Notes: generated by a model not told the origin, from the letters alone. 64,000 nucleotides of DNA from Nitratireductor soli (GCF_001050155.1 NZ_LFVY01000001.1:186001-250000); one strand, 5' to 3'. Shown: positions 17,889 through 26,675, numbered from the stretch's first letter. Translations and numbers: made by a program.

Positions 17889-19258
17889 GCCGGGACGCGG
17901 CGATCGGGCAGGCGCGATCGGCGATTGCCGATGGACGGTTCCGCGACCGGCTGGCGCGGTTTGTCGCCATACGATCGGCAAGCCGCGTGGCCGAGGCCAG
18001 GCCCGAATTGCAGCGCTTTCTCGACGAGGAAATGATCCCCGTCTTCACCCGCATGGGGTTCTCCACCCGGCTCCTGGTTCACGAGAAGGCGCCCGGTCCA
18101 TGCCTGCTGGCGGAGCGGATCGAGGGCGCCGACCTGCCGACCATCCTGCAATACGGCCATGGCGATGTGGTCGCCGGGCTCGACGGCTGGAGCGCCGGGC
18201 TCTCTCCCTTCACGCTCGGTGAACGCGACGGGCGCTGGTATGGTCGCGGCACGGCCGACAACAAGGGCCAGCTCAACGTCAACCTGACGGCGCTGGAGGC
18301 GTTGCTCGCCGTCAGGGGCCGTCTCGGCTTCAACCTGAAATACCTGATCGAGATGGGCGAGGAATCCGGCTCGCTCGGCTTGCGTGAAATCTGCGCGCAG
18401 AATGCGCCGGCGCTGGCGGCCGATGTGCTGATCGCCTCCGACGGCCCGCGCCTTGCCGCCGACCAGCCGACCTTGTTCCTCGGCGCGCGCGGCGGGATCT
18501 CGTTCTACATCGAGATCAAGGCGCGCGAGAGTTTCCAGCATTCGGGCAATTGGGGCGGCCTGCTCAGCAATCCCGGCGTCGAGCTTTGCCATGCCATCGC
18601 CGCGCTGATCGGCCGGAGCGGCGAAATCCTCGTGCGCGACCTGACGCCGGACGGCATCCCGCCGAATGTGCGCGCGCACCTGTCCCAATTGAAGGTCACG
18701 CCGCAGCCGGGCGATCCGGCGATCGAGCCGTGGTGGGGCGAACCGGGACTGACGGCGGAGGAGAAGGTTTTCGCCTGGAGCAGTTTCGAGGTGATGGAGA
18801 TGGAATGCGGCAATCTCGCCCAGCCGCTCTATGCCATCCCGCCCTCGGCGCGCGCGCGGCTGCAACTCCGCTTTCCCGTCGGCGTCGATGTCGATGCGGT
18901 GGTGCCGGCCGTGCGGCGCGCCCTGGCCGAAGCGGGCTTCCCGCGCGTCGTCGTCCACGAGCCGCACGACGCGATCTTCCTCGCCACGCGGCTGGATCCG
19001 GATCACCCCTGGGTCGGCCGGGTCGCCGGCTCGATCGAGCGCACGCATGGCGTAAAGCCGGCCATCCTGCCCAATCTGGGCGGGTCATTGCCGAACGACA
19101 TCTTCGCCCGCGACCTTGGCCTGCCGACGGTCTGGATCCCGCACTCTTATCCGGGCTGCCTGCAGCATGCCGCGGACGAGCACCTGCCGATCGCCCTTGC
19201 CGAACAGGCCCTGGGGCTGATGGCGGGGCTGTATTGGGACCTTGGCGCCCCGCAATGA
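17885..19258 (+). CDS. M20 family dipeptidase/deacylase
   Basis: The 457-aa zinc peptidase starts with GTG in a GTGA overlap with the ATPase gene. Active-site landmarks are YGHGDVVAG, GTADNKGQ, EMGEESGS, ASDGPR and the late SYPGCLQHAADEH. It belongs to the larger dipeptidase-like M20 group with an inserted lid domain, unlike the ArgE-like enzyme of the same operon. It probably cleaves the imported compound in the cytoplasm. With two M20 enzymes in one transport operon, the substrate may need two hydrolysis steps. Confidence 0.85.
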   Translation: MSRDAAIGQARSAIADGRFRDRLARFVAIRSASRVAEARPELQRFLDEEMIPVFTRMGFSTRLLVHEKAPGPCLLAERIEGADLPTILQYGHGDVVAGLDGWSAGLSPFTLGERDGRWYGRGTADNKGQLNVNLTALEALLAVRGRLGFNLKYLIEMGEESGSLGLREICAQNAPALAADVLIASDGPRLAADQPTLFLGARGGISFYIEIKARESFQHSGNWGGLLSNPGVELCHAIAALIGRSGEILVRDLTPDGIPPNVRAHLSQLKVTPQPGDPAIEPWWGEPGLTAEEKVFAWSSFEVMEMECGNLAQPLYAIPPSARARLQLRFPVGVDVDAVVPAVRRALAEAGFPRVVVHEPHDAIFLATRLDPDHPWVGRVAGSIERTHGVKPAILPNLGGSLPNDIFARDLGLPTVWIPHSYPGCLQHAADEHLPIALAEQALGLMAGLYWDLGAPQ

Positions 19259-19335
19259 CTGGGTTGATGATCGACGGGAAGCGGCATGGCGGCGGACCGG
19301 CCTGCCGATCACTTCCGGCTGTACAATGAAGAGAT

Positions 19336-19412
19336 GGCGATCCCGACAGGATTCGAACCTGTGACCCTCAGATTAGGAATCTGATGCTCTATCCTACTGA
19401 GCTACGGGACCG
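19336..19412 (-). tRNA. tRNA-Arg (anticodon CCT)
   Basis: The minus strand folds as a full cloverleaf of 77 nt with encoded CCA. It has acceptor GGTCCCG with CGGGATC, D-arm AGCTCAGTAGGATAGAGC, anticodon stem CAGAT/ATCTG enclosing CCT, and T-loop GGTTCGAATCC. It reads the rare Arg codon AGG. No integrase or attachment-site duplication is seen next to it. Confidence 0.97.
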
Positions 19413-19512
19413 CGTGCGCTTCTCATAGCGCCAAGGCCGCGCTTCGCCAAGATGAAATGCGTGCCAGACTGCCGGATGGACGGCCGCGCCCGCCGTCCGT
19501 TTCGGCCGGATG

Positions 19513-20676
19513 TCAGGCGGCCAGCGCCTTTTCGGCCAGCCGCACCCAGTAGCTGACGCCGTGCGGAATGGCTTCGTCGTTGAAGTCGTAGCCGGTGTTG
19601 TGCAGCGCCGCCGTGTCGCCATTGCCGATGAAGATGAAGGCGCCGGGACGGGCTTCGAGCATGTAGGAGAAATCCTCGCCGCCCATGGTCGGCGTCACGT
19701 CGGTCTCGACATTGGCCGCGCCGGCGATCTCGCCCGCCACCGTGCTGGCGAAGACGGTTTCCTCGGCGTGGTTGAAGGTGACGGGATAGTTGGCGTCGTA
19801 CTGTACGTCGACGGTCGCGCCGTGGGCGGCCGCCACGCCCTCGCAGATCGCCTTCATGCGCTTTTCGGCCTCGGCGTTGATCTCCTTCTTCAGCGTGCGC
19901 ACCGTGCCGGCCAGCTCGACCTGATCGGGGATGACGTTGAAGGCGTCGCCGGCATGGAACTTGGTGACGGAGACGACGACCGAATCGAGCGGGTGGACGT
20001 TGCGCGAGGCGATGCTCTGCAACGTGGTGACGATCTGGCTCGCCGCCAGGATCGGGTCGATCACCGTGTGCGGCATGGCCGCATGGCCGCTGCGACCCTT
20101 GACGGTGATGACGAATTCCGACGTCGCCGCCATGATCGGGCCGGGGCGAATGGCGAACTGGCCGACCGGCAGGCCCGGCATGTTGTGCATGCCGAAGACG
20201 CGCTCGATGCCGAAGCGCTCCATCATGCCGTCCTTGACCATCTCGTTGCCGCCGCCGCCGCCTTCTTCGGCGGGCTGGAAGATCACGGCGACGCTGCCCT
20301 TGAAGTTACGCGTTTCGGCCAGGTATTTGGCGGCGCCGAGCAGCATGGCGGTGTGCCCGTCATGGCCGCAGGCGTGCATCTTGCCGGGCACGGTGGAGGC
20401 CCAGGGCTTGCCGGTCAGCTCGGTCATCGGCAGGGCGTCCATGTCGGCGCGCAGGCCGATTGCCGGGCCGTCGCCGCGATTGCCCCTGATCACACCGACA
20501 ACGCCGGTGCGGCCAAGGCCGGTGACGATCTCGTCGCAGCCGAATGCCTTGAGTTTGTCCGCCACGAAGCCGGCTGTCCGCTCCACGTCGAAGAGAAGTT
20601 CAGGGTTGCGATGAATGTCGCGGCGCCATTCGGCGATTTCTTCCTGCAGTTCGGCGGCGCGGTTTAAAATCGGCAT
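19513..20676 (-). CDS. M20D amidohydrolase (hippurate hydrolase/IAA-amino acid hydrolase-like)
   Basis: The 387-aa metal-dependent amidohydrolase removes acyl groups from N-acyl amino acids such as hippurate. Conserved blocks: IGLRADMDALPM, MHACGHDGHTAML (metal Cys/His), QPAEEGGGG (catalytic Glu), GMHNMPGLPVG and GGEDFSYML. An in-frame TTG lies 18 bp upstream, but ATG 20676 has AAGGGAAAG in front and the usual start MPILNRAAELQEE. It is monocistronic and points away from the inverted-repeat element. It may complement the nearby peptide-import operon. Confidence 0.88.
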   Translation of the reverse strand: MPILNRAAELQEEIAEWRRDIHRNPELLFDVERTAGFVADKLKAFGCDEIVTGLGRTGVVGVIRGNRGDGPAIGLRADMDALPMTELTGKPWASTVPGKMHACGHDGHTAMLLGAAKYLAETRNFKGSVAVIFQPAEEGGGGGNEMVKDGMMERFGIERVFGMHNMPGLPVGQFAIRPGPIMAATSEFVITVKGRSGHAAMPHTVIDPILAASQIVTTLQSIASRNVHPLDSVVVSVTKFHAGDAFNVIPDQVELAGTVRTLKKEINAEAEKRMKAICEGVAAAHGATVDVQYDANYPVTFNHAEETVFASTVAGEIAGAANVETDVTPTMGGEDFSYMLEARPGAFIFIGNGDTAALHNTGYDFNDEAIPHGVSYWVRLAEKALAA

Positions 20677-20792
20677 TTGAGGCTTTCCCTTCAAATTTTC
20701 GCCCCGATTGGGGCCTCATGGTCGGCTGGATGCGGCGTTGCGGCGTGCGGCCGGTGGGCTGGTCTTGCTGAACTCTCGATCCTGAAATCCGT

Positions 20793-21212
20793 AGTGGTGC
20801 GATCCTGACAGATGGTCCCCATGTGTTAGGAGAAATCGCCCCACCAGATCAATAGTTTGTGGGCTGACTTATCGAAACGGATGGGCACCATCTGTTTCGG
20901 TCAGACCACCAGGACGGGACAATGCATGATTGCAGGGGATATTGCCAAGCGCATTGGCCATTGGCGGGAACAGGGCCTGGCGGCCATCGTGGCGTGCTGC
21001 CAGCGCGCGTCTCGCCAGTCGCGTTCCAACGATGGCCGGGCCTTTGCCAAGCCGTCGGGAAATGGGTTAAATGACTATAGCCTGAAGGGATGCTAGTGGT
21101 CTGAGCGATACAGATGGTGCCCATCCGTTTCGATAAGTCAGCCGACAAGCTATTGATCTGGTGGGGCGATTTCTCCTAACAGATGGGTACCATCTGTCAG
21201 GATCGCACCACT
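20793..21212. mobile_element. 420-bp MITE-like element with 119-bp inverted repeats
   Basis: The left arm 20793-20911 and right arm 21094-21212 are reverse complements over 119 bp with 7 mismatches and no gaps. They enclose 182 bp with no convincing gene. Both arm ends carry near-palindromes built from acagatgg...ccatctgt (perfect at 21179-21197). The design, long terminal inverted repeats around a short non-coding centre, is that of a non-autonomous transposable element or a deleted insertion sequence. A target-site duplication could not be recognised. The right end lies 92 bp upstream of the D,D-carboxypeptidase gene and could affect its expression. Confidence 0.7.
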
Positions 21213-21304
21213 GGCGAAGCCCGCGGGTGTCGAAAAAACATCATCGATCCCTGAGAGAGTGCTGGCAGGTGGCGTTTTTGCTGGTCGTGGATTCGGATAA
21301 GAAA

Positions 21305-22420
21305 ATGAGTTTTGCAAGTCGTGTTGTGTCGCTTTCGGCGGTTGTGTTCCTCGGTCTGGGAGCGGCGCTTTTCCCCGCGGCGGCGGGATCGTCCATCGTC
21401 ATCGATGTCGGCAGCGGCAAGGTGCTGTCGCACGACAATGCCTTTCAGCGCTGGTATCCGGCCTCGCTGACCAAGCTGATGACGGCCTATGTCGCCTTCC
21501 GCGCGGTCAAGGCCGGCGAGATGCAGTTCAACTCGCCCGTCCGCGTCTCGGCCAATGCGGCGAAGGAGCCGCCCAGCAAGATGGGCTATCCGGCCGGCTC
21601 CGTGCTGACGCTCGACAACGCGCTGAAGATCATCATGGTCAAGTCGGCAAACGACATCGCCACCTCGATCGCCGAAAGCGTCGGCGGGTCCGAGCGGGCC
21701 TTTGCGGGCCGCATGAATGCTGCGGCCGAGCAGCTCGGCATGACGGGCTCGCGCTTCGTCAACGCGCATGGGCTCTACTCGACCGATCAGTACACCACGG
21801 CACGCGACCTGGCCGTTCTGGTGCGTGCCTTGCGCACGGAGTTTCCGCAACATGCCCATTATTTCTCGCTCGAAGCGATCCAGGCCGGCGACAAGGTCAT
21901 GCCGAACTACAATTGGCTGATCGGCCGTTTTGCCGGCGCGGACGGCATGAAGACCGGTTATATCTGCGCATCGGGCTTCAACCTGGCTTCCACGGCGACG
22001 CGCAACGGCCGCACGCTGGCGGCGATCGTGCTCGGCGCCACCTCGCAGGTGACGCGTGGCGAGGAAGCCGCGCGGCTGCTCGCCAAGGGCTTCCAGGCCC
22101 AGGCCTTGGCCGCGCCGACGATCGAAAGCCTGGCCTCCTATGGCGAGACCCGCAATGTCGTCGTCGACCTGCGGCCGGAGGTCTGTTCGCAGGAGGCGGT
22201 CAAGGCGCGCATCGAGGAGCGCGACGACGAAGGCCGGCTGATCGTCCGCTCGCCCTACATCACGGCGCTGGAGCATGAGCCGCGTCCGGTGGTCGTCGGG
22301 CTGGGGGGTGCCACGGGGCCGGAATCGACGGCGCCGCGCTACGCCAATGTGCCGATCCCGACGCCGCGTCCCGACTATCCGCTCGCCATCGCCGTGCCGG
22401 CCACCGCCCAGGGCGGCTAG
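21305..22420 (+). CDS. D-alanyl-D-alanine carboxypeptidase, S11 family
   Basis: The 371-aa penicillin-binding protein starts with a signal peptide ([21 protein letters not shown], cleaved after about AAA). The three active-site motifs are present: SLTK, SAN (KSANDIA) and KTG ([10 protein letters not shown]). It trims the terminal D-Ala from peptidoglycan pentapeptides in the periplasm. The frame is open 48 codons upstream into the inverted-repeat element, but ATG 21305 starts the signal peptide and gives normal length. cobW follows after 4 bp. Confidence 0.9.
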   Translation: MSFASRVVSLSAVVFLGLGAALFPAAAGSSIVIDVGSGKVLSHDNAFQRWYPASLTKLMTAYVAFRAVKAGEMQFNSPVRVSANAAKEPPSKMGYPAGSVLTLDNALKIIMVKSANDIATSIAESVGGSERAFAGRMNAAAEQLGMTGSRFVNAHGLYSTDQYTTARDLAVLVRALRTEFPQHAHYFSLEAIQAGDKVMPNYNWLIGRFAGADGMKTGYICASGFNLASTATRNGRTLAAIVLGATSQVTRGEEAARLLAKGFQAQALAAPTIESLASYGETRNVVVDLRPEVCSQEAVKARIEERDDEGRLIVRSPYITALEHEPRPVVVGLGGATGPESTAPRYANVPIPTPRPDYPLAIAVPATAQGG

Positions 22421-22424
22421 AAGC

Positions 22425-23489
22425 ATGGCCGACAGGATCGCCCTGACGCTGGTGACCGGCTTTCTCGGCGCCGGCAAGACGACGCTGATCAACCGATTGC
22501 TGAAGGATGCGGCGCTGGCCGACACGGCGGTGATCGTCAACGAGTTCGGTGCGGTGGGGATCGACCATCTGCTGGTCGAGCAATCCTGCGACGGCGTCAT
22601 CGAGCTTTCCGACGGGTGCCTGTGCTGCACGGTGCGCGGCGCGCTGGTGGAAACGCTGGAGGGGCTGGAAGCACGGCTGGCCGAGGGGCGGATCGCGCGT
22701 CTCAGGCGTGTCGTCATCGAAACGACCGGCCTTGCCGATCCGATCCCCGTCCTGCAGGCGCTGGCGGCCCATCCGGGCCTGTCGCAGGCCTTCCGCATCG
22801 ACGGCATCGTCACGGTCATCGACGCCCTGCACGGCGCGCAAACCCTCGACGGGCATGAAGAAGCGCGCCGCCAGGTGGCCGTCGCCGACCGCCTGGTGCT
22901 GACCAAGGCGCAGAGCGCCGACGCCGAGACGCTGGCGGTTCTGGCCGCCCGCCTCGACGCGCTGGCTCCCGGCGTGGAGCGTCTGGACGCCCGGCAGGCA
23001 GCGGCTTCCGCGCTGGTCGATTGCAGCGCGCTCGACGCCGGGGCGCGGGCCGCCGCGGCGCTGCGCGATGCCGGGGCACATCACCATCATCATGGTCACC
23101 ACGACCACGACCACGGCGCGGCGTTCGACACGGTGTTTCTCGGCCATGGCCAGCCGATTTCGCTCGCCGCGCTGGAAAACTTCCTCGACCTGCTGCGCAG
23201 CCAGTGCGGCGCGGACATGCTGCGCCTGAAGGGCATTGTCGAGACGGTCGAGACGCCGGCGTGGCCGCTGGTGGTGCAGGGCGTCAGGCAGATGCTGCAT
23301 CCGCCGCAATATCTGGATGCCTGGCCCGACGAACAGCGCGGCGTGCGGCTGGTGATCATCGGCACCGGGCTGGACGCCGGCTATATCCAGGGGGTGTTCG
23401 CCGCCTTTACCGGGCAAGCACGCATCGACACGCCCGACCGTTCGGCGCTCGAGGACAATCCGTTGGCGATTGCCGGCTTTCGTCGCTGA
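22425..23489 (+). CDS. CobW/COG0523-family GTPase (metallochaperone)
   Basis: The 354-aa P-loop GTPase has Walker A GFLGAGKTT, the metal-binding CxCC motif in GCLCCTVRGALVE, the base-recognition TKAQ and a His-rich stretch HHHHHGHHDHDH at about residue 220, plus the C-terminal CobW_C domain. COG0523 proteins deliver zinc, cobalt or other metals to client enzymes. It is not beside cobalamin genes but 4 bp after the D,D-carboxypeptidase, so a zinc role is as likely as a cobalt one; no Zur box was recognised. Confidence 0.88.
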   Translation: MADRIALTLVTGFLGAGKTTLINRLLKDAALADTAVIVNEFGAVGIDHLLVEQSCDGVIELSDGCLCCTVRGALVETLEGLEARLAEGRIARLRRVVIETTGLADPIPVLQALAAHPGLSQAFRIDGIVTVIDALHGAQTLDGHEEARRQVAVADRLVLTKAQSADAETLAVLAARLDALAPGVERLDARQAAASALVDCSALDAGARAAAALRDAGAHHHHHGHHDHDHGAAFDTVFLGHGQPISLAALENFLDLLRSQCGADMLRLKGIVETVETPAWPLVVQGVRQMLHPPQYLDAWPDEQRGVRLVIIGTGLDAGYIQGVFAAFTGQARIDTPDRSALEDNPLAIAGFRR

Positions 23490-23554
23490 TTTCAGAGCGG
23501 TTTTCACCATAGTACACGAGGCATGCCGATTTCGATCGTGCGGCAACAGCGTCG

Positions 23555-23745
23555 TGCGTGGTTCGACAAGCTCACCATGAGGGGGATGCATGGTTGCAAA
23601 GCCCATCTGCAACGTTTCGGATTGAGGCTCCCTGCCAAGCTCACCATGAGGGTGGATATATGGCTGCAAAACCATCCGCGACGTTGCGGAACCAGACGCC
23701 CTGCAAAGTCCAACATCCCTCATGGTGAGCTTGTCGAACCACGCA
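23555..23745. repeat. Large intergenic palindrome, TTCGACAAGCTCA family, with tandem units
   Basis: The 29-nt arm at 23555-23583 is the perfect reverse complement of 23717-23745 (core tggttcgacaagctcacc). Inside, a third direct copy (ccaagctcaccatgaggg, ending at 23652) divides two related units of about 65 bp that share tgcaaa...catc.gc.acgtt. It fills most of the 367-bp gap between cobW and tusA. No gene is seen there. Confidence 0.85.
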
Positions 23746-23793
23746 TCCACGTCAATGCAATGGGGTACAAACTATTGCGTCGTGTATCATGAC

Positions 23794-23864
23794 AAGCGCC
23801 ATACAAGGACGCTCATCTCCGTGTTTATGCGGACGTCAGGTGATCCCAGCTGACTGTTAAATGC
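23794..23864. repeat. RIME-like repeat, degenerate copy overlapping the tusA end
   Basis: Modules aaggacgctc, tttatgcggacgtcaggtga and ctgact..taaatgc match the better copy at 33604-33711, with the central hairpin deleted. The tusA stop codon (23857-23859) lies within it. Confidence 0.65.
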
Positions 23865-24096
23865 CCGAGCCGCGCTCGATCAGAAAGCGGTGCCCGCTTC
23901 GTGCCGTTTGCGTCGAGATCAACTGGTGGCCGTGCTCGCTGCAGAAGGCGGGGATGTCGATGACCGCCAGCGGATCGGTGGTTTCCAGCCAGATCTGTGC
24001 GCCTTGCGCCATGCCGGCCAGGCGCTTGCGCGCCTTCAGCACGGGCAGCGGGCAGTTCAGCCCTTTCAGGTCGTAAATCTCCGGGTCAGCCGTCAC
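23857..24096 (-). CDS. TusA/SirA-like sulfurtransferase
   Basis: The 79-aa protein has the CPxP signature NCPLPVLKARKRL, with the sulfur-carrying Cys near residue 15, and the whole TusA fold length (LKGLNCPLP ... LETTDPLAVIDIPAFC). TusA proteins relay persulfide sulfur for tRNA thiolation or cofactor synthesis in the cytoplasm. I chose the GTG at 24096, two bases after the stop codon of the L,D-transpeptidase; the frame is open further upstream, but only this start fits the fold. Its end is inside a repeat. Confidence 0.82.
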   Translation of the reverse strand: MTADPEIYDLKGLNCPLPVLKARKRLAGMAQGAQIWLETTDPLAVIDIPAFCSEHGHQLISTQTARSGHRFLIERGSGI

Positions 24097-24098
24097 GC

Positions 24099-25364
24099 TC
24101 AACCGCCGAACAGGTTCCACAAGCGGCGGCGCACCGAGCCGGTTTTCTGCTCGGCCGCCGGTGCGGGCGCAGCCTCGGCCGCTTCGGGGCGCGGGCTGGG
24201 GGCCGGTATGGCGCCGGTGGTCATCGGTCTGGTCATCGGCGCGGCCTCGCCCGTCACGGGCGTCGCCGGCTGGCCGGAGACAGCCTCGGCGGCGCGCTGC
24301 AGGCCCTGCGGATCGGGGCTGGCCGTATAGGCCGACGCCGTCGCGGCAACCGATGGCGTTGCAGCGGGGGTTTCCGGCCTGGGCGCCTCGGCGACCGCGG
24401 TCGTGGCCAGGCTCGGCGGTTCGCGCGAGACGCGCTCGCCACGGGCGCGGCGCTTGCTCCAATCGGCCACGAGCAGGGCTTCCTTGTGCCCGGCGATGGT
24501 CGGTGCCGGCTGGGCCCTGGCGCTTGCGCCAAGGGCCAGGGAGAACGCCTTGTCGTACTGGGTCTGGTACTGCTGATAGGCCATGATCAGCGAATCGGGC
24601 TGGGTGGTCGGCGGGCAGGCGCCGGCCGGCGTGAAACTCTCGCCCTCGGGTGCGCTCTGGTTGAACACATAGCGCTTCTCGCAGACATCGACCTTCGGCG
24701 GGACCTTGGTCAGCTCGAAATGATCGTAGCCTTCCTTCAGCATCTTCCAGAAGCCGTAGTTCGGGTCGCCGCGGTAGCGCGCCATGTTTTCCGGCGTCAT
24801 GCGGAAGGGAAACGCCTGGATCTGAAAGTCGCGCTGGCCGCCCTTGAAGCTGTCGCGGGCGAAAGCGTAGATCTGCGCCACCTGGTCGTCGGTCATCGAG
24901 TAGCAGCCGGCGGACGAGCAGGCGCCGTGCACCATCAGGTGCTGGCCGGTGCGGCCGTTGACGCGGTCATAGGCATTGGGAAAGCCCATGTTGAACGACA
25001 GGTAGTAGCTCGATTTCGGGTTCATCTGCGCCGGGCGCACGGTGTAGAATCCCTCCGGTGCCTGGCGGTCGCCCTCGGTGAATTTCGGCCCCAGCTTGCC
25101 CGACCATTTGCAGATGTCGTAGCTGGCGATCATGTCGTAGCGGCCGTTTTGCTTGGCCTTCCAGACCTCGAGCTTCCCCTCTTCCTTGAAGATGCGCATC
25201 ATCACGGGCGAGCTTTTGCTCATGCCCTTGGCCTTCATCGCCGTGACGATGCTCGCGGGCAATTGGCGCTCGGCCTTGGGGGAAATATCCTCGAGCGTCT
25301 CGTTGCAGCCGGCCAGCGCCAGCGCTGCCGAAAGGAAAAGTGCGTATTTGATCAGGCGTGTCAT
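24099..25364 (-). CDS. Lipoprotein L,D-transpeptidase (YafK-like)
   Basis: The 421-aa protein has a lipobox (LALAGC) at residues 16-21, so it is probably lipid-anchored. An L,D-transpeptidase catalytic domain follows at about residues 50-180 with the active-site block HGACSSAGCYSM. The YafK-type group tailors peptidoglycan cross-links or attached proteins. The C-terminal 150 residues are Ala/Pro-rich and likely disordered, ending in a basic RRRLWNLFGG. It is co-transcribed with tusA two bases downstream, an unexpected partner. Confidence 0.88.
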   Translation of the reverse strand: MTRLIKYALFLSAALALAGCNETLEDISPKAERQLPASIVTAMKAKGMSKSSPVMMRIFKEEGKLEVWKAKQNGRYDMIASYDICKWSGKLGPKFTEGDRQAPEGFYTVRPAQMNPKSSYYLSFNMGFPNAYDRVNGRTGQHLMVHGACSSAGCYSMTDDQVAQIYAFARDSFKGGQRDFQIQAFPFRMTPENMARYRGDPNYGFWKMLKEGYDHFELTKVPPKVDVCEKRYVFNQSAPEGESFTPAGACPPTTQPDSLIMAYQQYQTQYDKAFSLALGASARAQPAPTIAGHKEALLVADWSKRRARGERVSREPPSLATTAVAEAPRPETPAATPSVAATASAYTASPDPQGLQRAAEAVSGQPATPVTGEAAPMTRPMTTGAIPAPSPRPEAAEAAPAPAAEQKTGSVRRRLWNLFGG

Positions 25365-25889
25365 GGGTGGTGTTCGTGTCCCGCCTTATTGGGCCCCGCG
25401 CGACGATTCTACGATGAAAGTCCGCTTATGGAAAATGAACGCTCATGCTTTAGAAATCATTACCCACATCGTTAGGCATTTCGCCGAACAGGAGGCCTCC
25501 GACTGGCTCATCATTTCTATGGAACGCCGCCCCGCCCGTCTCCTTGTTTTCAGCATTTATGCGGACGCCCGGTGATTCCACCTGACTGCAAAATGCTGTA
25601 GCGCGGCATTCTCTGCCTGTTTGTGGCGATTTAACGGCTTCTATTTGACGTGAGCGTGGAAGGCAATCCCCGGCAGCGACTGTGCGGCCCGCCGCCCAGG
25701 TGAAGACCGATGCGATCCTATGCCTGCAAGCGCGGGAGAAAGGGATTTTCATCCTGTACTCAGGCAATATCGTAGTACTGTATTGCTTTTTATGCGCTCA
25801 GATCGCCGTCCCTATAGAAAACCATACTTTTGGCCTTATCTTCGCGACGCTTCATCAACCAGATGCGCTCGGGCGCAGCGGAGATTTCA
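25365..25889. other. Intergenic region between L,D-transpeptidase and amino-acid ABC genes
   Basis: The 525-bp gap has no convincing gene. It holds a RIME-like repeat (25511-25601) and, from about 25735, an AT-rich stretch likely to contain the promoter of the binding-protein gene. CGGAG at 25879-25883 is the ribosome-binding site for that gene. Confidence 0.5.
25511..25601. repeat. RIME-like intergenic repeat
   Basis: A diverged hairpin (catttctatggaacg) leads into gtctccttgttttcagcatttatgcgg, then acgcccggtgattccacctgactgcaaaatgctgtag. The modules and their order match the copy at 62705-62804. Confidence 0.8.
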
Positions 25890-26633
25890 ATGCGTAGACT
25901 GACACTTGCTGCGGCGCTTCTCGCCGCCACCGTTTCTCTCTCCCAGGCGGAGACCATCCGCGTCGGCATGTCGGGCGGCTATTTCCCCTTCACCTTCGTC
26001 AAGCAGGACAAGCTGCAGGGCTTCGAGGTCGACTTCATGGATGCCGTCGCCGCCGAGACCGGCGACCAGGTCGAGTATGTCACCATGAGCTTTTCGGGCC
26101 TGGTCGGCGCGCTGGAGGCGAAGCGCATCGACACGATCGCCAACCAGATCACCGTGACGCCGGAGCGCGAGGCGAAATTCGCCTTCTCGCAGCCCTATGT
26201 GATCGACGGCGCGCAGGTGGTCGTGAAAAAGGGCAATGAGAGCGACATCACCGGCCCCGAAAGCCTCAAGGGGCGCAAGGTGGCGGTCAATCTCGGCTCC
26301 AATTTCGAGCAGCTCCTGCGCGAACTGCCCTATGCGGACGAGATCGACATCAAGACCTATGAGAGCAATCTCGAGCAGGATACGGCGCTCGGCCGCGTCG
26401 ACGCCTTCGTCATGGACCGGGTCAGCGCCACCCAGGTGATCAAGGAGACGCCGCTGCCGCTGGCGCTTGCCGGCCAGCCCTTCTCGGAAATCCGCAACGC
26501 GCTGCCTTTCCGCAACGACGACGAAGGCAAGGCGCTGCGCGACCGCGTCGACGCGGCAATCGCCAAGCTCAAGGAGAGCGGCAAGCTCAGCGAGATTTCG
26601 CAAAAGTGGTTCGGGGCTGATATTACCAAGTAG
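25890..26633 (+). CDS. Polar amino-acid ABC transporter, substrate-binding protein
   Basis: The 247-aa family-3 periplasmic binding protein has a signal peptide (MRRLTLAAALLAATVSLSQA). Family landmarks are GYFPFTF, LQGFEVDFMDAVA, DTIANQITVTPEREAKFAFSQPY and GSNFEQLL. It is probably specific for cystine, glutamate or a related amino acid by similarity to the FliY/TcyA type; exact ligand unknown. Start ATG 25890 follows CGGAG. Permease and ATPase genes follow after a 302-bp gap that contains repeats. Confidence 0.9.
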   Translation: MRRLTLAAALLAATVSLSQAETIRVGMSGGYFPFTFVKQDKLQGFEVDFMDAVAAETGDQVEYVTMSFSGLVGALEAKRIDTIANQITVTPEREAKFAFSQPYVIDGAQVVVKKGNESDITGPESLKGRKVAVNLGSNFEQLLRELPYADEIDIKTYESNLEQDTALGRVDAFVMDRVSATQVIKETPLPLALAGQPFSEIRNALPFRNDDEGKALRDRVDAAIAKLKESGKLSEISQKWFGADITK

Positions 26634-26675
26634 CGCCGTTGCGCTAAGGCTGCGGATGACGGGCAGGGCGATTGC

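Noticed and set aside
19336-19412. tRNA-Arg as a genomic-island insertion site
   Set aside because: No integrase, no direct repeat of the tRNA 3' end and no composition change were found on either side.
20857-21148. Short open frames on both strands inside the 420-bp inverted-repeat element
   Set aside because: Neither shows transposase motifs or a ribosome-binding site, and both run through the repeat arms. They are better explained as chance frames.
22200-22424. Cobalamin riboswitch upstream of the cobW-like gene
   Set aside because: The gene starts 4 bp after the carboxypeptidase stop, so there is no leader, and no B12-box-like sequence was seen here or before cobS.
23555-23745. CRISPR-like array
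   Set aside because: The repeated units are inverted and imperfect, with no regular spacer length and no cas genes nearby.
25414-25575. Small plus-strand frame (MKVRLWKMNAHA...) after the L,D-transpeptidase gene
   Set aside because: It has no ribosome-binding site and its last third is a RIME-like repeat.
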